A stretch of 64,000 nucleotides of DNA from Methanosarcina sp. ERenArc_MAG2 (GCA_023955635.1 JAMXHR010000003.1:1-64000), one strand, 5' to 3'; counted from the stretch's first letter, positions 19,144-29,426 are shown. Numbers and translations: made by a program. Notes: generated by a model from the sequence alone, not told the origin.

Positions 19144-20291
19144 TCACATGGCTTTCCTGTAAATCTCGATAATATCTTCTTTTGAGAGTTCTCTGGGATT
19201 TGTCAGGCGGCAAACATCCTGCATGGCATGCTCAGCCAGGAGTTCAAGGTCTTCTTCCCTTGCGCCGAGTTCTTTCAAGCCCGAGGGAATTCCTATATCA
19301 GATGCGATTTTTTTGATGGCATCTATTGCTCGGTCTGCAGCTTCTTCCGGGCTTAGCCCTTCAATTTTCTCTCCCATCGCCTTTGCAATATCGGCAAAGC
19401 GTTCAGGGCAGACCTGCTTGTTGTACATCTCCACATAGGGAAGGAGGATTGCATTGCAAACCCCATGCGGAAGGTCGTAAAGGCCACCTAGCTGGTGTGC
19501 CATGGAATGTACATAGCCCAGGCTTGCATTATTGAAGGCGATACCTGCAAGATACTCGGCATGTGCCATCATATCCCTTGTCCTGACGTCTTCTCCGTGG
19601 GCAACGGCTTCACGTAAATACTTTGAGATAAGATCTATAGCCTTGATAGCAGCCGCATCAGTTGTAGGTGTAGCCATAGTGGAAACATAAGCTTCAACTG
19701 CATGGGTTAAAGCGTCCATGCCGGTTGCAGCTGTAAGAGCCGGTGGCATACTTACCATCAATTCAGGGTCATTGACTGCCACGTCAGGTGTGATGCGCGG
19801 ATCAACTATTGCCATTTTGATGTGTCTCTTTGTGTCCGTAATAATTGTAAAACTCGTCATCTCACTTGCAGTACCAGCAGTTGTATTTACTGTGATAAGC
19901 GGAGGAATTCCTTTTGTAACTTTCCCGACACCTTCATAGTCATTTATCCTTCCGCCGTTTTTAGCCACAATGCCGATCGCTTTTGCGCAGTCCATCGGGC
20001 TTCCCCTCCAATGGCAACGATCATATCACAGCTCTCTTTTTTGTAGACATCTGCTCCTTCCATAACCGAACTGTCAGTTGGGTTCGGTTCTGCCCCTGCA
20101 AAGATTGCTGCTTTTAGCCCTGCATTTTCAAGAATTTTCCTGATATCCCCTGCAAGTTCCTTTCCGTGTCTGCTTTTACCTGAAACGACCAGAGCTTTCG
20201 TGCCCCCAAGGTCTTTTGCCTGCCTGCCAATTCCGTTTACACAGCCAGCCCCCATAAGGGCTACTTTCGGGTTAAGATAGGTATATATCAT
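19144..20291 (-). pseudogene. iron-containing alcohol dehydrogenase, one-base frameshift
   Basis: Group III Fe-ADH of about 382 residues if repaired. The start at ATG 20291 follows GGGAG. The N-terminal half reads MIYTYLNPKVALMGAG to DMIVAIGG. Frame is lost at a run of four G (C4 on the plus strand, 20003-20006); a fifth G restores AIGGGSPMDCAKA, the NAD(P)-binding signature. The second half carries NTTAGTASEMT and the metal-ligand region (HSMAHQLGGLYDLPHGVCNAI). It would reduce aldehydes or oxidise alcohols. Whether the frameshift is biological or a sequencing error is unresolved. Confidence 0.8.
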
Positions 20292-21133
20292 GGTTTCAAC
20301 TCCCTTAATAGCAGCTTTCAAATTTAATATTTTATTAAAAACAAAATATTAATTGAAATTACTTTTTCCCGGCAGCTAATAAAGTTTTGCTCCTAATTCG
20401 AAAAAAAGACAGTTTGGTCAGTTACTGAAAACATCGAACATGAGAATAACTTCAAACAAGGCTTAGGAACAAAACATATATAATTTCAATTATTTCTCTT
20501 ACCATCTATAATGTTTGTTAGAAGCCATTACAAATGATTAAAAGGAATCTAATTTGACGCTACGCATAAAATATCCTGAAGAAATTGAAACTCGAATGAA
20601 AGCATTTTATGATAGTTTGAACGAGAAAGATCGGAGAAGATACGCAGCTATCGAAGCAATTAAATTAGGTCACGGAGGACAAATCTATATTAGTAGTGTC
20701 CTGGGCTGCCACTTTCAGACTGTCATGGCTGGAATTAATGAAATCACCAATGGTACAGAAACCCCAGAGGACAGAATTCGAAAGCCTGGTGGGGGTAAAA
20801 AGAAAATCATCGACACGGTGGAAAATATCGATGAAATATTTTTTGATATTCTAAAAAACCATACGGCTGGAAGCCCTATGGATGAAGAACTAAAATGGAC
20901 AAACCTGAACCTTAAAGAAATTTCAAAGGTTTTTAAATCAAAGGGTATGAATATAACTCCCTATGTAGTAAAGCAGCTCTTAAAGAAACATGGTTTTGTA
21001 AAAAGGAAAATGCAAAAAGCTGTCACAATGAAAGACTCTAAAGATAGAAATGAGCAATTTGAGAGAATTCACGAGTTAAAGGAAGAGTACTCAAAAAGCG
21101 CTAATCCTATTATCAGTATAGATGTAAAAAAAG

Positions 21134-22673
21134 GTAATTAATCAGCTACCTTTGCTCCTAACTTATTTTTCTGCTACACTCAATGCTTATTATTTTCATA
21201 CTGGTTAATATAAAAATCATTCATTTCGTGTTTTTTATGGAACGTGATGAAATTCTATTTCTCTGTCACTCTAATCCAGAGGCTATTCTTGATCATATAA
21301 ATAGTCTTGAGACTGAATTGATTGCTTTTAAAGAAGAAGTTCGAAATCTAAAGGCTCTTTTGAATCAAAACAGTCAAAATAGTAATAGATCTCCTTCTAC
21401 CGATACTTTTTTCCAGAAGAGAACTCAACATGACGAAAAAAGAGTGGTAGACGTCCTGGTGGTCAGAAAGGACATCCTGGATCTACACTAAAGACTTTTG
21501 ATTCTCCTCATGAAATCGTAAACCTTCGCCTGTGTAACTGTAAATTTTGTGGTTACAGCCTTTAGGAGACTGAATCAAATGGTTACGAGAAACGGCAGGA
21601 AGTTGATCTTCCTGCCTTAAATTTCAGAGTTATTGAGTATCGCAGTGAGATCAAGAAATGTCCTTACTGTGGTTATAAAAACAAGGCTGATTTTCCAGAA
21701 AACGTAACAAAACCTGTTCAATATAGTCAGAAGATTCTGGCAATTGCAGTTTACCTGCGGGACTTTCAATTAATACCTTATGGGCGAATTTCAAGGATGC
21801 TTAAGGACCTTTTTGGATTGAGGATGAGTCCAGCTACGGTAAAGAGGGCAGAAAATAAGTGTTTCTACAATTTAAAAGAATTCACCAATTACATCAAGAA
21901 GCAATTGATCAAAGAAGATGTTATCCACGGTGATGAAACCGGAATGAGAGTCAATAGCCATAATGATTGGTGTCATGTAGTCTCTACGGCTAAATGGACC
22001 CTTTATTTCCATGATAGAAGTCGAGGGTCAAAAGCCATGGATAAAATGGGGATATTACCAGAATATCAGGGAACAATGACTCATGACTTCTGGAGTTCCT
22101 ATTTCAAATATCCAATGTGCAAACATGCGATGTGCAATGCACATCTCAGGAGGGAACTTAAAGGAATTCATGATAATTTCAATCAAGATTGGGCTCAAGA
22201 GATGAGTAATCTGCTTGCAGAATCTAAAAAATATGCAGATAAAATGAGGGAATTGGGAAAGAAAATTGAAGGAAAAGAGATTGAAGCATTAAAAGAAAAA
22301 TACAGAAGAATCGTAATGAAAGGAATTGAGGAAAATCCTCCGCCTAAAAGATTGAAATGTCAAAAAGGAAAGAGAGGAAGACCTCGTCAAAGTAAAGCAA
22401 AGAATCTACTTGACAGATTCATAAAATACGAGGAGGAAATTCTGAGGTTTGCTACAGACTTGAGAGTACCTTTCGATAACAATCAAGCAGAAAGAGATCT
22501 TAGGATGATAAGGGTTCAGCAAAATATCTCGGGATCTTTTAGGACATCACAAGGAGCGGATGCTTTCTGTAGAAACAGAGGATACATTTCTACAATAATG
22601 AAAAATATGATGTCTATAATTGATTCACTTTATGCGGCACTTAAGGGAGCGCCGACAATACCTGAATAATTAC
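21134..22673 (+). mobile_element. IS66-family element
   Basis: 1,540 bp with ends GTAATTAATCAGCTA and the complement of GTAATTATTCAGGTA, flanked by a perfect 8-bp direct repeat AAAAAAAG (21126-21133, 22674-22681). An 8-bp duplication is the family norm. Only a TnpC-type gene is present; there is no TnpA/TnpB. Confidence 0.9.
21237..22669 (+). pseudogene. IS66-family TnpC transposase, frameshift plus in-frame UAG
   Basis: From ATG 21237: leucine-zipper-like N-terminus (ILDHINSLETELIAFKEEV), SQNSNRSPSTD, then a one-base loss in A6 (21436-21441). With one more A it reads SGRRPGGQKGHPG, the IS66 signature. A zinc-binding stretch (CNCKFCGYSL) then hits an in-frame TAG near 21564. After that CPYCGYKNK and the catalytic core follow (VIHGDETGMRV, TMTHDFWSSY, PFDNNQAERDLR). 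In Methanosarcina UAG can be read as pyrrolysine, so the TAG need not be fatal, but the frameshift is. Confidence 0.75.
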
Positions 22674-23539
22674 AAAAAAAGAAGTCATAGGTAATTTCTA
22701 CCGTGATGGTAAAGTTTATTGTACCCAGATAGTAAAGGTATATGACCACGACTTCAATACATTTTCAGATGGTGTTGTAATTCCACATGGCATATACGAT
22801 CTAAAAAGTAACGAAGGATACATCACCCTAGGAACCAGTAAGGACACAAGCGAGTTTTGTTGTGACTGCATTAAAGACTGGTGGGAAAAATACGGTAAAA
22901 ACAAATATCCAGGAGCAAATAGCATTTTAACCTTAGCTGATGGTGGTGGAAGCAACTCAAGCAGGCATTATATTTTCAAGGAAGATTTGCAAAAGCTGGT
23001 AAATGAAATTGGAATTGAAATCAGAATGGCTCATTATCCACCATATACGTCGAAATACAATCCAATAGAACACAGGTTATTCTGTCATGTTACGAATGCA
23101 TGCAAAGGTACTGTTTTCAGCAATATTGAGGTGGTCAAAAGCCTTGTTGAGAAGACTTACACATCTACAGGACTCAAAGTGTTTTCGACTATAAAGGATA
23201 AAGTTTATGCCACGGGAAGAAAAGCAACTGAAAACTTCAAGGAAAAAATGAAAATTGTATTTGATGATTATTTACGAAAGTGGAATTACAGAGCAATTCC
23301 ACAAGTGAAAAATTGAAGTTATATTTGCAGCATTCCTAAAAGGTTTAGTTGGTTAGATTGTAACCCCCACTATCCTTTAGCCTCATCTTCTATTTATTTT
23401 TCACATAAAATAATGTTAAAACCTAAACTCAATATCAATTTTTAAACATTCTCTTTTGAATCTTAGCGAACTGATCCCAAAACTTAAAATTGCTTCTCTA
23501 AATCTCGTATTCAGAATTATCACTCGAGTTTAAGATCAT

Positions 23540-23791
23540 CTGACTTTCCGCAGATGTCTTCAAAAAAATAACATTTTTCCTGTTATCGTTTTTGGAGAAA
23601 TATTCGAAAATTTGCAGTTATTATCTTTACTGAAGCTTAAGAAAATGGCTGCTATAAGTCCTAAATGAAGGCAAAAGGTCGAAAGTTTTGGAAAAAATTC
23701 AAAAACACATTTTGAGTAACCAAGTCGGTTTTCAGAAAAAACGATAGCAGGAAAAATTATGAAAATTGAAAGGACATCTGCGGAAAGTCAG
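23540..23791. mobile_element. 252-bp MITE, copy 3
   Basis: Same 252-bp sequence and orientation as copy 1, flanked by ATCAT on both sides (the left flank may be GATCAT). The stretch 23336-24071 otherwise contains no gene I can support. Confidence 0.9.
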
Positions 23792-24071
23792 ATCATGGAA
23801 AAATAGTTCTGAAACGTTACTGATTTGAGACTAAAATCGGTTTTAAGATGAGCTTTATAATTGCGAGCGGCTTTTTTGAATCGATTTCTGGACCTGGTTA
23901 TAGCAAATTTCCATTCATTTGAACTGAATAGCTTAAAATAGTTATTTTGAGCATCTAGAAGCTGATTCCAATAGTTTCCTATAAGGCCTAAACATCAAAA
24001 TAAAAGTCATACTTTTTGGTAAAAAGGAAGAGAGATAAATTATATTATTGATTAAGGAAAGTAATAATATA

Positions 24072-24548
24072 ATGGATGGAAGAGGAGTAGAAAAGGGACC
24101 TCTGCAACTGGATATAGGTATAGTTGTATCAGGCCTTGGAGGAAACTCCAATCACGAAAGGAATCAATTCAATGGCCTTTTTTCCTTGTTTGGCGTCGAT
24201 TTTGGACTCTATGTTGGACCGTCGTATAATCCTTTTCAGACTATAGGGCCCAGTGTAGGTATTGGTTTGGTCATAGGATCTAATGGTTTTCTGGCTGCAA
24301 AATTAGGCATCCATTTCAGAAGAACATTTGGTTTAGCTATGCTAATTCCTATAATTCCTATTTATGGTGCTACTGGAGCAAGCTTTTTAGCCGCGTTGTC
24401 TATTCCAGAAGAAGCTAAAGCTGCGGCAGCTATCCCATTACTGTTAGTGCCAGCAACTTTTGTATACCAGGAAAATATCAAAGAACTCCGTAGAAATGGA
24501 ACAAAGATTTTAACTAAATTTAGGTCGTATATATTAGGAAAACTGTAA
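24072..24548 (+). CDS. hypothetical Gly-rich hydrophobic protein
   Basis: 158 residues from ATG 24072 (an in-frame TTG at 24048 would add 8); AAGGAAAG lies about 13 nt upstream. I do not recognise the family. Residues about 15-85 are rich in glycine and beta-type residues (GIVVSGLGGNSNHERNQFNG, GPSVGIGLVIGSNGFLAAKL). Residues about 90-135 are hydrophobic and could form two membrane helices (LIPIIPIYGATGASFLAALS, AAAAIPLLLVPATFVY). The tail is basic. It stands alone between mobile elements. Confidence 0.5.
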   Translation: MDGRGVEKGPLQLDIGIVVSGLGGNSNHERNQFNGLFSLFGVDFGLYVGPSYNPFQTIGPSVGIGLVIGSNGFLAAKLGIHFRRTFGLAMLIPIIPIYGATGASFLAALSIPEEAKAAAAIPLLLVPATFVYQENIKELRRNGTKILTKFRSYILGKL

Positions 24549-24597
24549 CTTCATAACATTAATTTTAATATTGAGATAATGTCTATGAAGCTTTTAG

Positions 24598-24678
24598 TGT
24601 AGCGTCCACAGCAAAATGTCGTATAAAATCGATTGGAATCTATCCATAATCTTTAAATCTTTGAGGATTGACGCGACA
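24598..24678. mobile_element. 81-bp MITE, TGTCGCGTC family, copy 1
   Basis: Ends TGTAGCGTC and GACGCGACA, with the 4-bp direct repeat TTAG. Other copies at 29347-29426, 31868-31947 and 48070-48149 have TSDs GTAG, CTAG and CTAC, so the target is NTAN. Confidence 0.85.
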
Positions 24679-24874
24679 TTAGCATCATATTTAAAAATTT
24701 CTCAATCTCCCACGCACTAACCTCTTTAGTGAGCTTCTTGATATCACCATCCGATTACTCTTCGCTTCTCCAGGTCATGTTTTTTCGCAAATTTCATAAA
24801 GCTGTAAAGTTCCAGTTTAACAATAGAAGATTGTTATTTATTACTATCACTAATTGTCGGACAGCCTGTTTAGG

Positions 24875-25000
24875 GTGGGGTTAGGCGTATTCATCACCGA
24901 TAGCGTAATCGGTATTATTGGAGTGACGGTCCTCTGGCTGCGCTGGCGAGAAGCGATCAGGTTACAAAATGTTTTGCCGCCAGAAACCGAGGACATATAA
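24875..25000 (+). pseudogene. C-terminal fragment of a membrane protein
   Basis: A 41-codon reading frame to TAA 24998-25000 has one clear membrane helix (VIGIIGVTVLWLRW) followed by a charged tail ending PPETEDI. It begins immediately after a single end of the AGGCTGTCCGACAATT MITE, so the 5' part has been lost. The parent family is not identifiable from this piece. Confidence 0.45.
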
Positions 25001-25173
25001 TGCCTAAAAGGAGAATTATAGGAAACTTGAACTCGGAAAGACTGAAATCTCTCAGGCAGTGTTGCGAATTTGCTGTAAATTCAAAGATCAGGGTTAGAGG
25101 CCATTTTAACCATCAGTCAGCTTGCTTCAAAACTACCTTAAAACTTTCCGAACCAAAATTTCATAGGAGATAA
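25000..25173 (+). CDS. small hypothetical ORF, stop-start coupled
   Basis: 57 residues starting MPKRRIIGNLNSERLKSLRQ, basic. Its ATG overlaps the stop of the preceding fragment (TAATG), the arrangement of translationally coupled genes. No family is recognised. It may be a remnant of the same lost operon. 25174-25543 shows no gene. Confidence 0.3.
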   Translation: MPKRRIIGNLNSERLKSLRQCCEFAVNSKIRVRGHFNHQSACFKTTLKLSEPKFHRR

Positions 25174-25543
25174 ATCAGATTAGTAGAACTAAAAGAAATA
25201 TAGATTTGTAATCAAAATTTGGAGAGTCGGCGTTTTGAGATCAACTCTTTGATTACCAACTAATGAAAAAAGAAAAACATAATTAATAACCAATAATTAA
25301 AGAAAATAAGCCCACTGAAATTTGCCCATTTGATCTTACTTAGTAAAGACGGTTATTGATGTAATTTTGCCTATGCTGAATAGTTTGTCATCCTCTGTTA
25401 TACTTGGTTTAAATCCTGTCGGGATTGAGTTACTGAAATAACAAGCACAGGAATATTTTTTTACATTTTTCCCAAATACGGGGATGTGTTCGTTTTTCAG
25501 ATTTGATCAAAAACTCAATCCCCACTATAAAATATGAGCTTAC

Positions 25544-25660
25544 TTACTTACAGGTATCCAGAAGACCTTTCTTTTTACCTCCTCTTTGCTCAGAGGGGTG
25601 TATGTGTTCAACTTTAGCTTCTCCTTCTTCCTTTGGTTCTGCTTTCTTTTCTTCTGCCAT
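25544..25660 (-). CDS. small highly charged protein (38 aa)
   Basis: MAEEKKAEPKEEGEAKVEH at the start, then Lys/Gly-rich and ending LLDTCK. ATG 25660 is preceded by AAGGAG with 8-nt spacing, a very strong SD, which argues for real translation. Lys/Glu/Ala-rich small proteins of this kind are common in Methanosarcina. A 29-aa protein of similar character is at 30471-30560. Function unknown. The 718 bp upstream (25661-26378) show no gene. Confidence 0.6.
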   Translation of the reverse strand: MAEEKKAEPKEEGEAKVEHIHPSEQRGGKKKGLLDTCK

Positions 25661-26378
25661 GGATTCAACTCCTTATTAGCTTATATTTTTGAAAAATAAT
25701 ATTTTACTTTAAGTTTTCAATATTATGTCCCAGGTCCAGTTACCTTCAAAGGACTCCCAGCTTAGGTCTCGTTAGGATAACTTTCAATAACCTTCTATTT
25801 ACGGGGGTTTAAGAAGGATTTCCTGATCCTTTTGCAGCTGACGAAAGAAATCGAGACTTTTTAATATCTTCTGGGATCGTCAAATTTATCGGTGTTTTTA
25901 ATATTCAGTGGTTGCAATCGATCAAAAACCCAGAAATAATAAAAAGTATCTATTTTAATTAGATCCACTTAGTTTATTAACTTTTGCGACAATTTAAATG
26001 AGATAAACTCAAATCATATGCGACAGCCCCATTTTAGATGAAGTATGCTTCGGGCCGCACACTCAGTTTCTCAGAAATCGTGAGTCTTCTTTGACTATAG
26101 ATTTCTTTTACTGAGGCTTACAAGGCAAAGCCATCTTCTTTGTATCCTAACTCACACAGAGCCCCTAGACTTGGTTAAAAACAGTTTCCTTACCTCTCAA
26201 AATAATCACATAAATATCAGGGATATTCAAAATTACTATCAGTTATATATTAGGTTATGCTAAACTTACATTAGGAATGTGCTGTAATATATTACTGATG
26301 ATAATAAATGATACCATTAGACGACATAAATATGTTTTTAAGAAGGACTAGGTTTCAGAAGTCAACCAAAAAGTTGTC

Positions 26379-26606
26379 TTGAAATATCTAGTTTCTTTTA
26401 GAGATCCGAACAACCCAAGATCTGTAGCAACGATTGAAAATAATACAAAAGTAGTGTATTTTCCAATGCATTTCAGAACAGACCTTGACAAGCTAACAAT
26501 CAATGCCGCAGGTGAGTTAAAATTAACAATCGGCACTTGGGTTCGTATGAATGGAAAACCAATATCAAACGCAACAAAAAAGCAATTTTTAGTTGGGTTT
26601 AAGTAG
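26379..26606 (+). CDS. small hypothetical protein
   Basis: 75 residues from a TTG, without a good SD (KYLVSFRDPNNPRSVATIEN). ATG 26333 in another frame opens MFLRRTRFQKSTKKLS, and a one-base change near 26378 would join the two, so the gene may be longer and frameshifted. No family recognised. Confidence 0.35.
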   Translation: MKYLVSFRDPNNPRSVATIENNTKVVYFPMHFRTDLDKLTINAAGELKLTIGTWVRMNGKPISNATKKQFLVGFK

Positions 26607-26685
26607 TTTTTACGGTGGCATGGAAAGCGGTATAAAAACAGAGAATATGTCGATCTTGCCGATGATAAATGGAGGGAAAAATTAA

Positions 26686-27114
26686 ATGAGAACTCATTAT
26701 AAAACGTTTATGATAACCCATGACAAATTATTTAAAATGACTATTGATTTAGTCACTATTCTCGTCCTTTACATACTGCTACTGGCGCTACTTGTGGGGG
26801 TGATACATATCCTCCTACAGATCAAATCAGTTCTATTCGGGACTCTTGGGGGCGGTTTTGGTCAAATAGTATCTGGTGTCCTCACAATTTTTGTTCTTAT
26901 TGACCTTTTCAATACTTTTGTTGATTATCGTGAACATAAAGAAATCAGACTTACATATGTAACCGATGCTACGATTTTAATAGTCATGCGTGAAATCTCG
27001 GCAGGGGTCTATGCCCAAAAATATGATTATCAATTTATTTTGGGCATGTCGGTATTGCTACTGACATTGGGTACAATAAGGGCTTTAGCTGTCAAATATC
27101 CACACAAAACATGA
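26686..27114 (+). CDS. PsiE-family membrane protein
   Basis: 142 residues, ATG preceded by GGAGGG. Four predicted membrane helices (VTILVLYILLLALLVGVIHI; IVSGVLTIFVLIDLFNTF; around TDATILIVMREI; FILGMSVLLLTLGTIRAL). The conserved motifs of the phosphate-starvation-inducible PsiE family are visible (LIDLFNTFVDYREHKEIRL, REISAGVYAQ). The role in archaea is not established. It is monocistronic here. Confidence 0.8.
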   Translation: MRTHYKTFMITHDKLFKMTIDLVTILVLYILLLALLVGVIHILLQIKSVLFGTLGGGFGQIVSGVLTIFVLIDLFNTFVDYREHKEIRLTYVTDATILIVMREISAGVYAQKYDYQFILGMSVLLLTLGTIRALAVKYPHKT

Positions 27115-27271
27115 TTTTTCCCATCATTTGTTTAGGCAAATCGTGTAAAGCAGAGAAATAACAATATTTAAGGGTAAAAGGTTGCTGTCTTTGAGAAGAT
27201 GAACGCAGGAACTGTTGAGGTATATGAAGAGCTTAAATGTGAGAATTATTTTACCAATTAATCGTCCAGAT

Positions 27272-27409
27272 TCATTTTTGGAAGAATATGTTATTGGCAA
27301 ATTTTATCCCGATGGTATATGCCATTAAAAGTATTACCACAGCTGTTATTGACACTACAAAAAAGGGTACCACAAAAACACTCAGTATCTTTTTGATTTT
27401 GTCAAACAT
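27272..27409 (-). CDS. possible single-helix small membrane protein
   Basis: 45 residues from ATG 27409: MFDKIKKILSVFVVPFF, then a hydrophobic stretch to LLMAYTIGIK. There is one membrane helix with a basic N-terminus, but no SD, so translation is uncertain. Confidence 0.3.
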   Translation of the reverse strand: MFDKIKKILSVFVVPFFVVSITAVVILLMAYTIGIKFANNIFFQK

Positions 27410-27647
27410 TTGATGTTGGGGCGAGTTATTGAAAAACGAAAGCACAATACCATTTCTACATTTTTCAAAACGTGGGCGATTTTGTATGATGGACATTGTA
27501 CCTGGTTTTTTAGATTAAATCAATACAACTTAAAGAAACGAATACACTGGAGTTTTGAAAAAGCACTGTGCTTTAACAATCCAGGGTCTCAAGTTTACGG
27601 TTTCTTAATTGCGTGAATCATAATCAATAACTCACAGATCAAACCTA

Positions 27648-27833
27648 TTATTTAGATGTCTCCACTTTCGCATCTGGAATTGATACTTTCTCTTCTTTTA
27701 GTGCTGCATTAGTAGCTTCTGGCGCAGTATTTTTGCCTGTTTCACTTACGGTTTTTGCCCCGTTGTATTTTTTAGGCAGGTGAGCTATAAATTTAGCTCC
27801 CCAAATATATTTTAGCTTTCTCAAATATCCCAT
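27648..27833 (-). CDS. small hypothetical protein, duplicated locus copy 1
   Basis: 61 residues, MGYLRKLKYIWGAKFIAHLP then a Lys/Ala/Glu-rich tail. There is no SD, so it may be leaderless. A decayed copy lies at about 29513-29715, where the KKYNGAKT-equivalent codons are replaced by a 25-bp tandem repeat array. Conservation of the start region in both copies is the main evidence that it was once coding. Confidence 0.4.
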   Translation of the reverse strand: MGYLRKLKYIWGAKFIAHLPKKYNGAKTVSETGKNTAPEATNAALKEEKVSIPDAKVETSK

Positions 27834-28176
27834 ATAAACGTATTATGCAGAGTAGTTATAAATATAGAGTCCCCAAATATCCTGCAATACATAATGGTAT
27901 TTAATCCTATAAATAGCCATGGACATTTTAAATTTATTTTAAATGAGAGAAAGATCCAAATTTAGTGCCTAAGCTATAATGTAAAATATGAAAGATGTAG
28001 TAAAAATATGGCTTCTGGTCCGAATCTTCGGGAACCGTCACCAGGTTGACATAAAGGGGACTATAAATCGTTATGATAGCAACATTTTAGGGTAAAATGT
28101 CATCTACAAAAATAAAAAATATGTATCTTTTTGACACTCCAAAACGTTCTGCCATTTCCTTATATGTTCTTTTTTC
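27834..28176. repeat. segmental duplication, copy 1 (non-coding part)
   Basis: Matches about 29716-29992 with substitutions and short gaps; both copies end at a GGTTCCGTTGC MITE. The minus strand near 28105-28170 could encode YKEMAERFGVSKRYI, an HTH-like scrap of a lost gene. Confidence 0.55.
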
Positions 28177-28327
28177 GGTTCCGTTGCAAGAAATCTGACT
28201 TTTTCACAAAATCATTAAAAATCACATCATAATTCGGAAAGTTAATCATTTTCATTAAGAAGAAAATGACACATAAAGGTGAAAATTATAGTGTCAAATT
28301 GCAGAAATATTTTTTTGCAACGGAACC
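28177..28327. mobile_element. 151-bp MITE, GGTTCCGTTGC family, copy 2
   Basis: Ends GGTTCCGTTGCAAGAAATC and TTTTTGCAACGGAACC. It truncates the cas7-like fragment that follows on the minus strand. Confidence 0.8.
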
Positions 28328-28403
28328 CAGCATATCACCATTGGGATTAGACATTGTTGCATCCCAAAACATCAAGTATTTTGTTGTCGTTGATATTTGG
28401 CAT
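28328..28403 (-). pseudogene. cas7/csh2 N-terminal fragment
   Basis: From ATG 28403, just after the stop of the upstream fragment. With one frame adjustment in an A-tract it reads YLMFWDATMSNPNGDM. The NPNGD motif after a first beta strand is characteristic of Cas7 (Csh2) backbone proteins of type I-B CRISPR systems. It is cut after about 24 codons by the MITE at 28327. No full Cas7 remains. Confidence 0.6.
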
Positions 28404-28412
28404 CTTCTTCCA

Positions 28413-28901
28413 TTATTTCCTGTGTTTTTCGTCCTCGAATTCTATATCCCCTTTGTTGTCTTCTTTCTTTTTGTGTTTGATGAACTGGTTAAGTCCTGCT
28501 ACAAACATATATTTTGCTTCGCTTGTGCTTGTTTTGGTATTTTGTCCATCCATTAGCAAAATTGCCTGTGAGATATCCGCTTTAAGATATCCGGCCCTGC
28601 TGTATACCCCATACTTTATCAGGAGTTCAGTGCACTTAGTTGCGAAGTCCATGAAAGTTCCATAGTCAAAATTCTTGAATATGAACCCATTTTCAAGATA
28701 GGATACATCATAAGAAACTGGATTTTTGGATTCTCCATTCACATTTGCTTTTTCTCTTCATAGTACTTTTTTGATTGGTACATCACTCTGCTGTACACAT
28801 TTCCTATCAGGAACCAAGCTTTTTTCTTATCTGTATCAAAAAGCTCTTTATTATCTTCAAATAATTCTTCGATTGAGGTATACTGTTTCATTTCTTCCAC
28901 A
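28413..28901 (-). pseudogene. cas8b/csh1 C-terminal fragment
   Basis: Reads EELFEDNKELFDTDKKKAWF, LIGNVYSRVMYQSKKYY, then (after adding one A to A5 at 28749-28753) continues through FDYGTFMDFATKCTELLIKY and SEAKYMFVAGLNQFI to a stop at 28413. The pattern of an F-D-T-D-x-K-K-A-xFL-G segment with a Y-FxxG-like end fits the C-terminus of Cas8b/Csh1 (TM1802-type). It lies directly upstream of an NPNGD protein, as in I-B operons. The N-terminal bulk is absent beyond the MITE at 28919. A relic; assignment by pattern and gene order. Confidence 0.55.
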
Positions 28902-28918
28902 CCTTTTTCATTTACCTT

Positions 28919-29064
28919 GGTTCCATTGCAAAAAATCTGGCTTTTTTACAAAATCAGCGAAAATCTTCACAATTCGGAAAGTCACTCATTTTCATTAAGA
29001 AAATGACACCTAAAGGTGAAAATTATAGTGTCAAATTGCAGAAATATTTTTTTGCGACGGAACC
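28919..29064. mobile_element. 146-bp MITE, GGTTCCGTTGC family, copy 3
   Basis: Ends GGTTCCATTGCAAAAAATC and GCGACGGAACC, nearly the same core as copy 2. It bounds the Cas relic on its 5' side. Confidence 0.8.
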
Positions 29065-29346
29065 AGCCACAAAGCATATTCCTTAAGAGGTAAGACAGGA
29101 ATATCCTTTTATTTTCTGGAGAAAAATGGCTGGAATTGGGGATATCATAATCCACGCTTACTTTGGCGTGAACTTGAATGTTGTCTGGAACACTGCAAAT
29201 GAAAGACTGCCTGAACTGAAAAAGGATATTAAAAAGATACTATACGAAAATAATTTGAATAAAGCCTTCTTTTAAAGGCTTGAGAGATCTGCTCACTAAC
29301 TTCTTGATATTTGTGATTTTACAGGAAATTAGTCACTCTACTGTAG

Positions 29347-29426
29347 TGTCGAGTCAACAGCAAAATGTCGTATAAAATCAATCGCAACTATTCAGAATCG
29401 TTAAATCTTTGAGGATTGACGCGACA
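29347..29426. mobile_element. 80-bp MITE, TGTCGCGTC family, copy 2
   Basis: Ends TGTCGAGTC and GACGCGACA, TSD GTAG on both sides. 29065-29346 shows no gene I can support. Confidence 0.85.

Larger units (their letters stand above)
20554..23316 (+). pseudogene. ISAzo13-type transposase B, copy 2 (interrupted by IS66)
   Basis: The first 190 codons are identical to copy 3. The IS66 element enters after SIDVKK, and the remainder resumes at 22674 (KKEVIGNFYRDGK) in frame through IPQVKN at 23316. The interruption separates the first catalytic Asp from the rest, so the protein is inactive. Confidence 0.85.
20467..23335 (+). mobile_element. ISAzo13-type element B, copy 2, split by IS66
   Basis: Ends GAACAAAAC (20467) and GCAGCATTC (23335). 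Without the IS66 insert plus its TSD the length is 1,321 bp, equal to copy 3. The left flank is CTTAG, but the right flank is CTAAA, so the two do not form a target duplication. This suggests later recombination or deletion next to the element. Confidence 0.85.

Noticed and set aside
21431..21445. Programmed -1 frameshift site in the IS66 gene
   Set aside because: AAAAAAG is present but in the wrong phase for a canonical A-AAA-AAG slip site, and a further in-frame TAG follows, so decay or sequence error is simpler.
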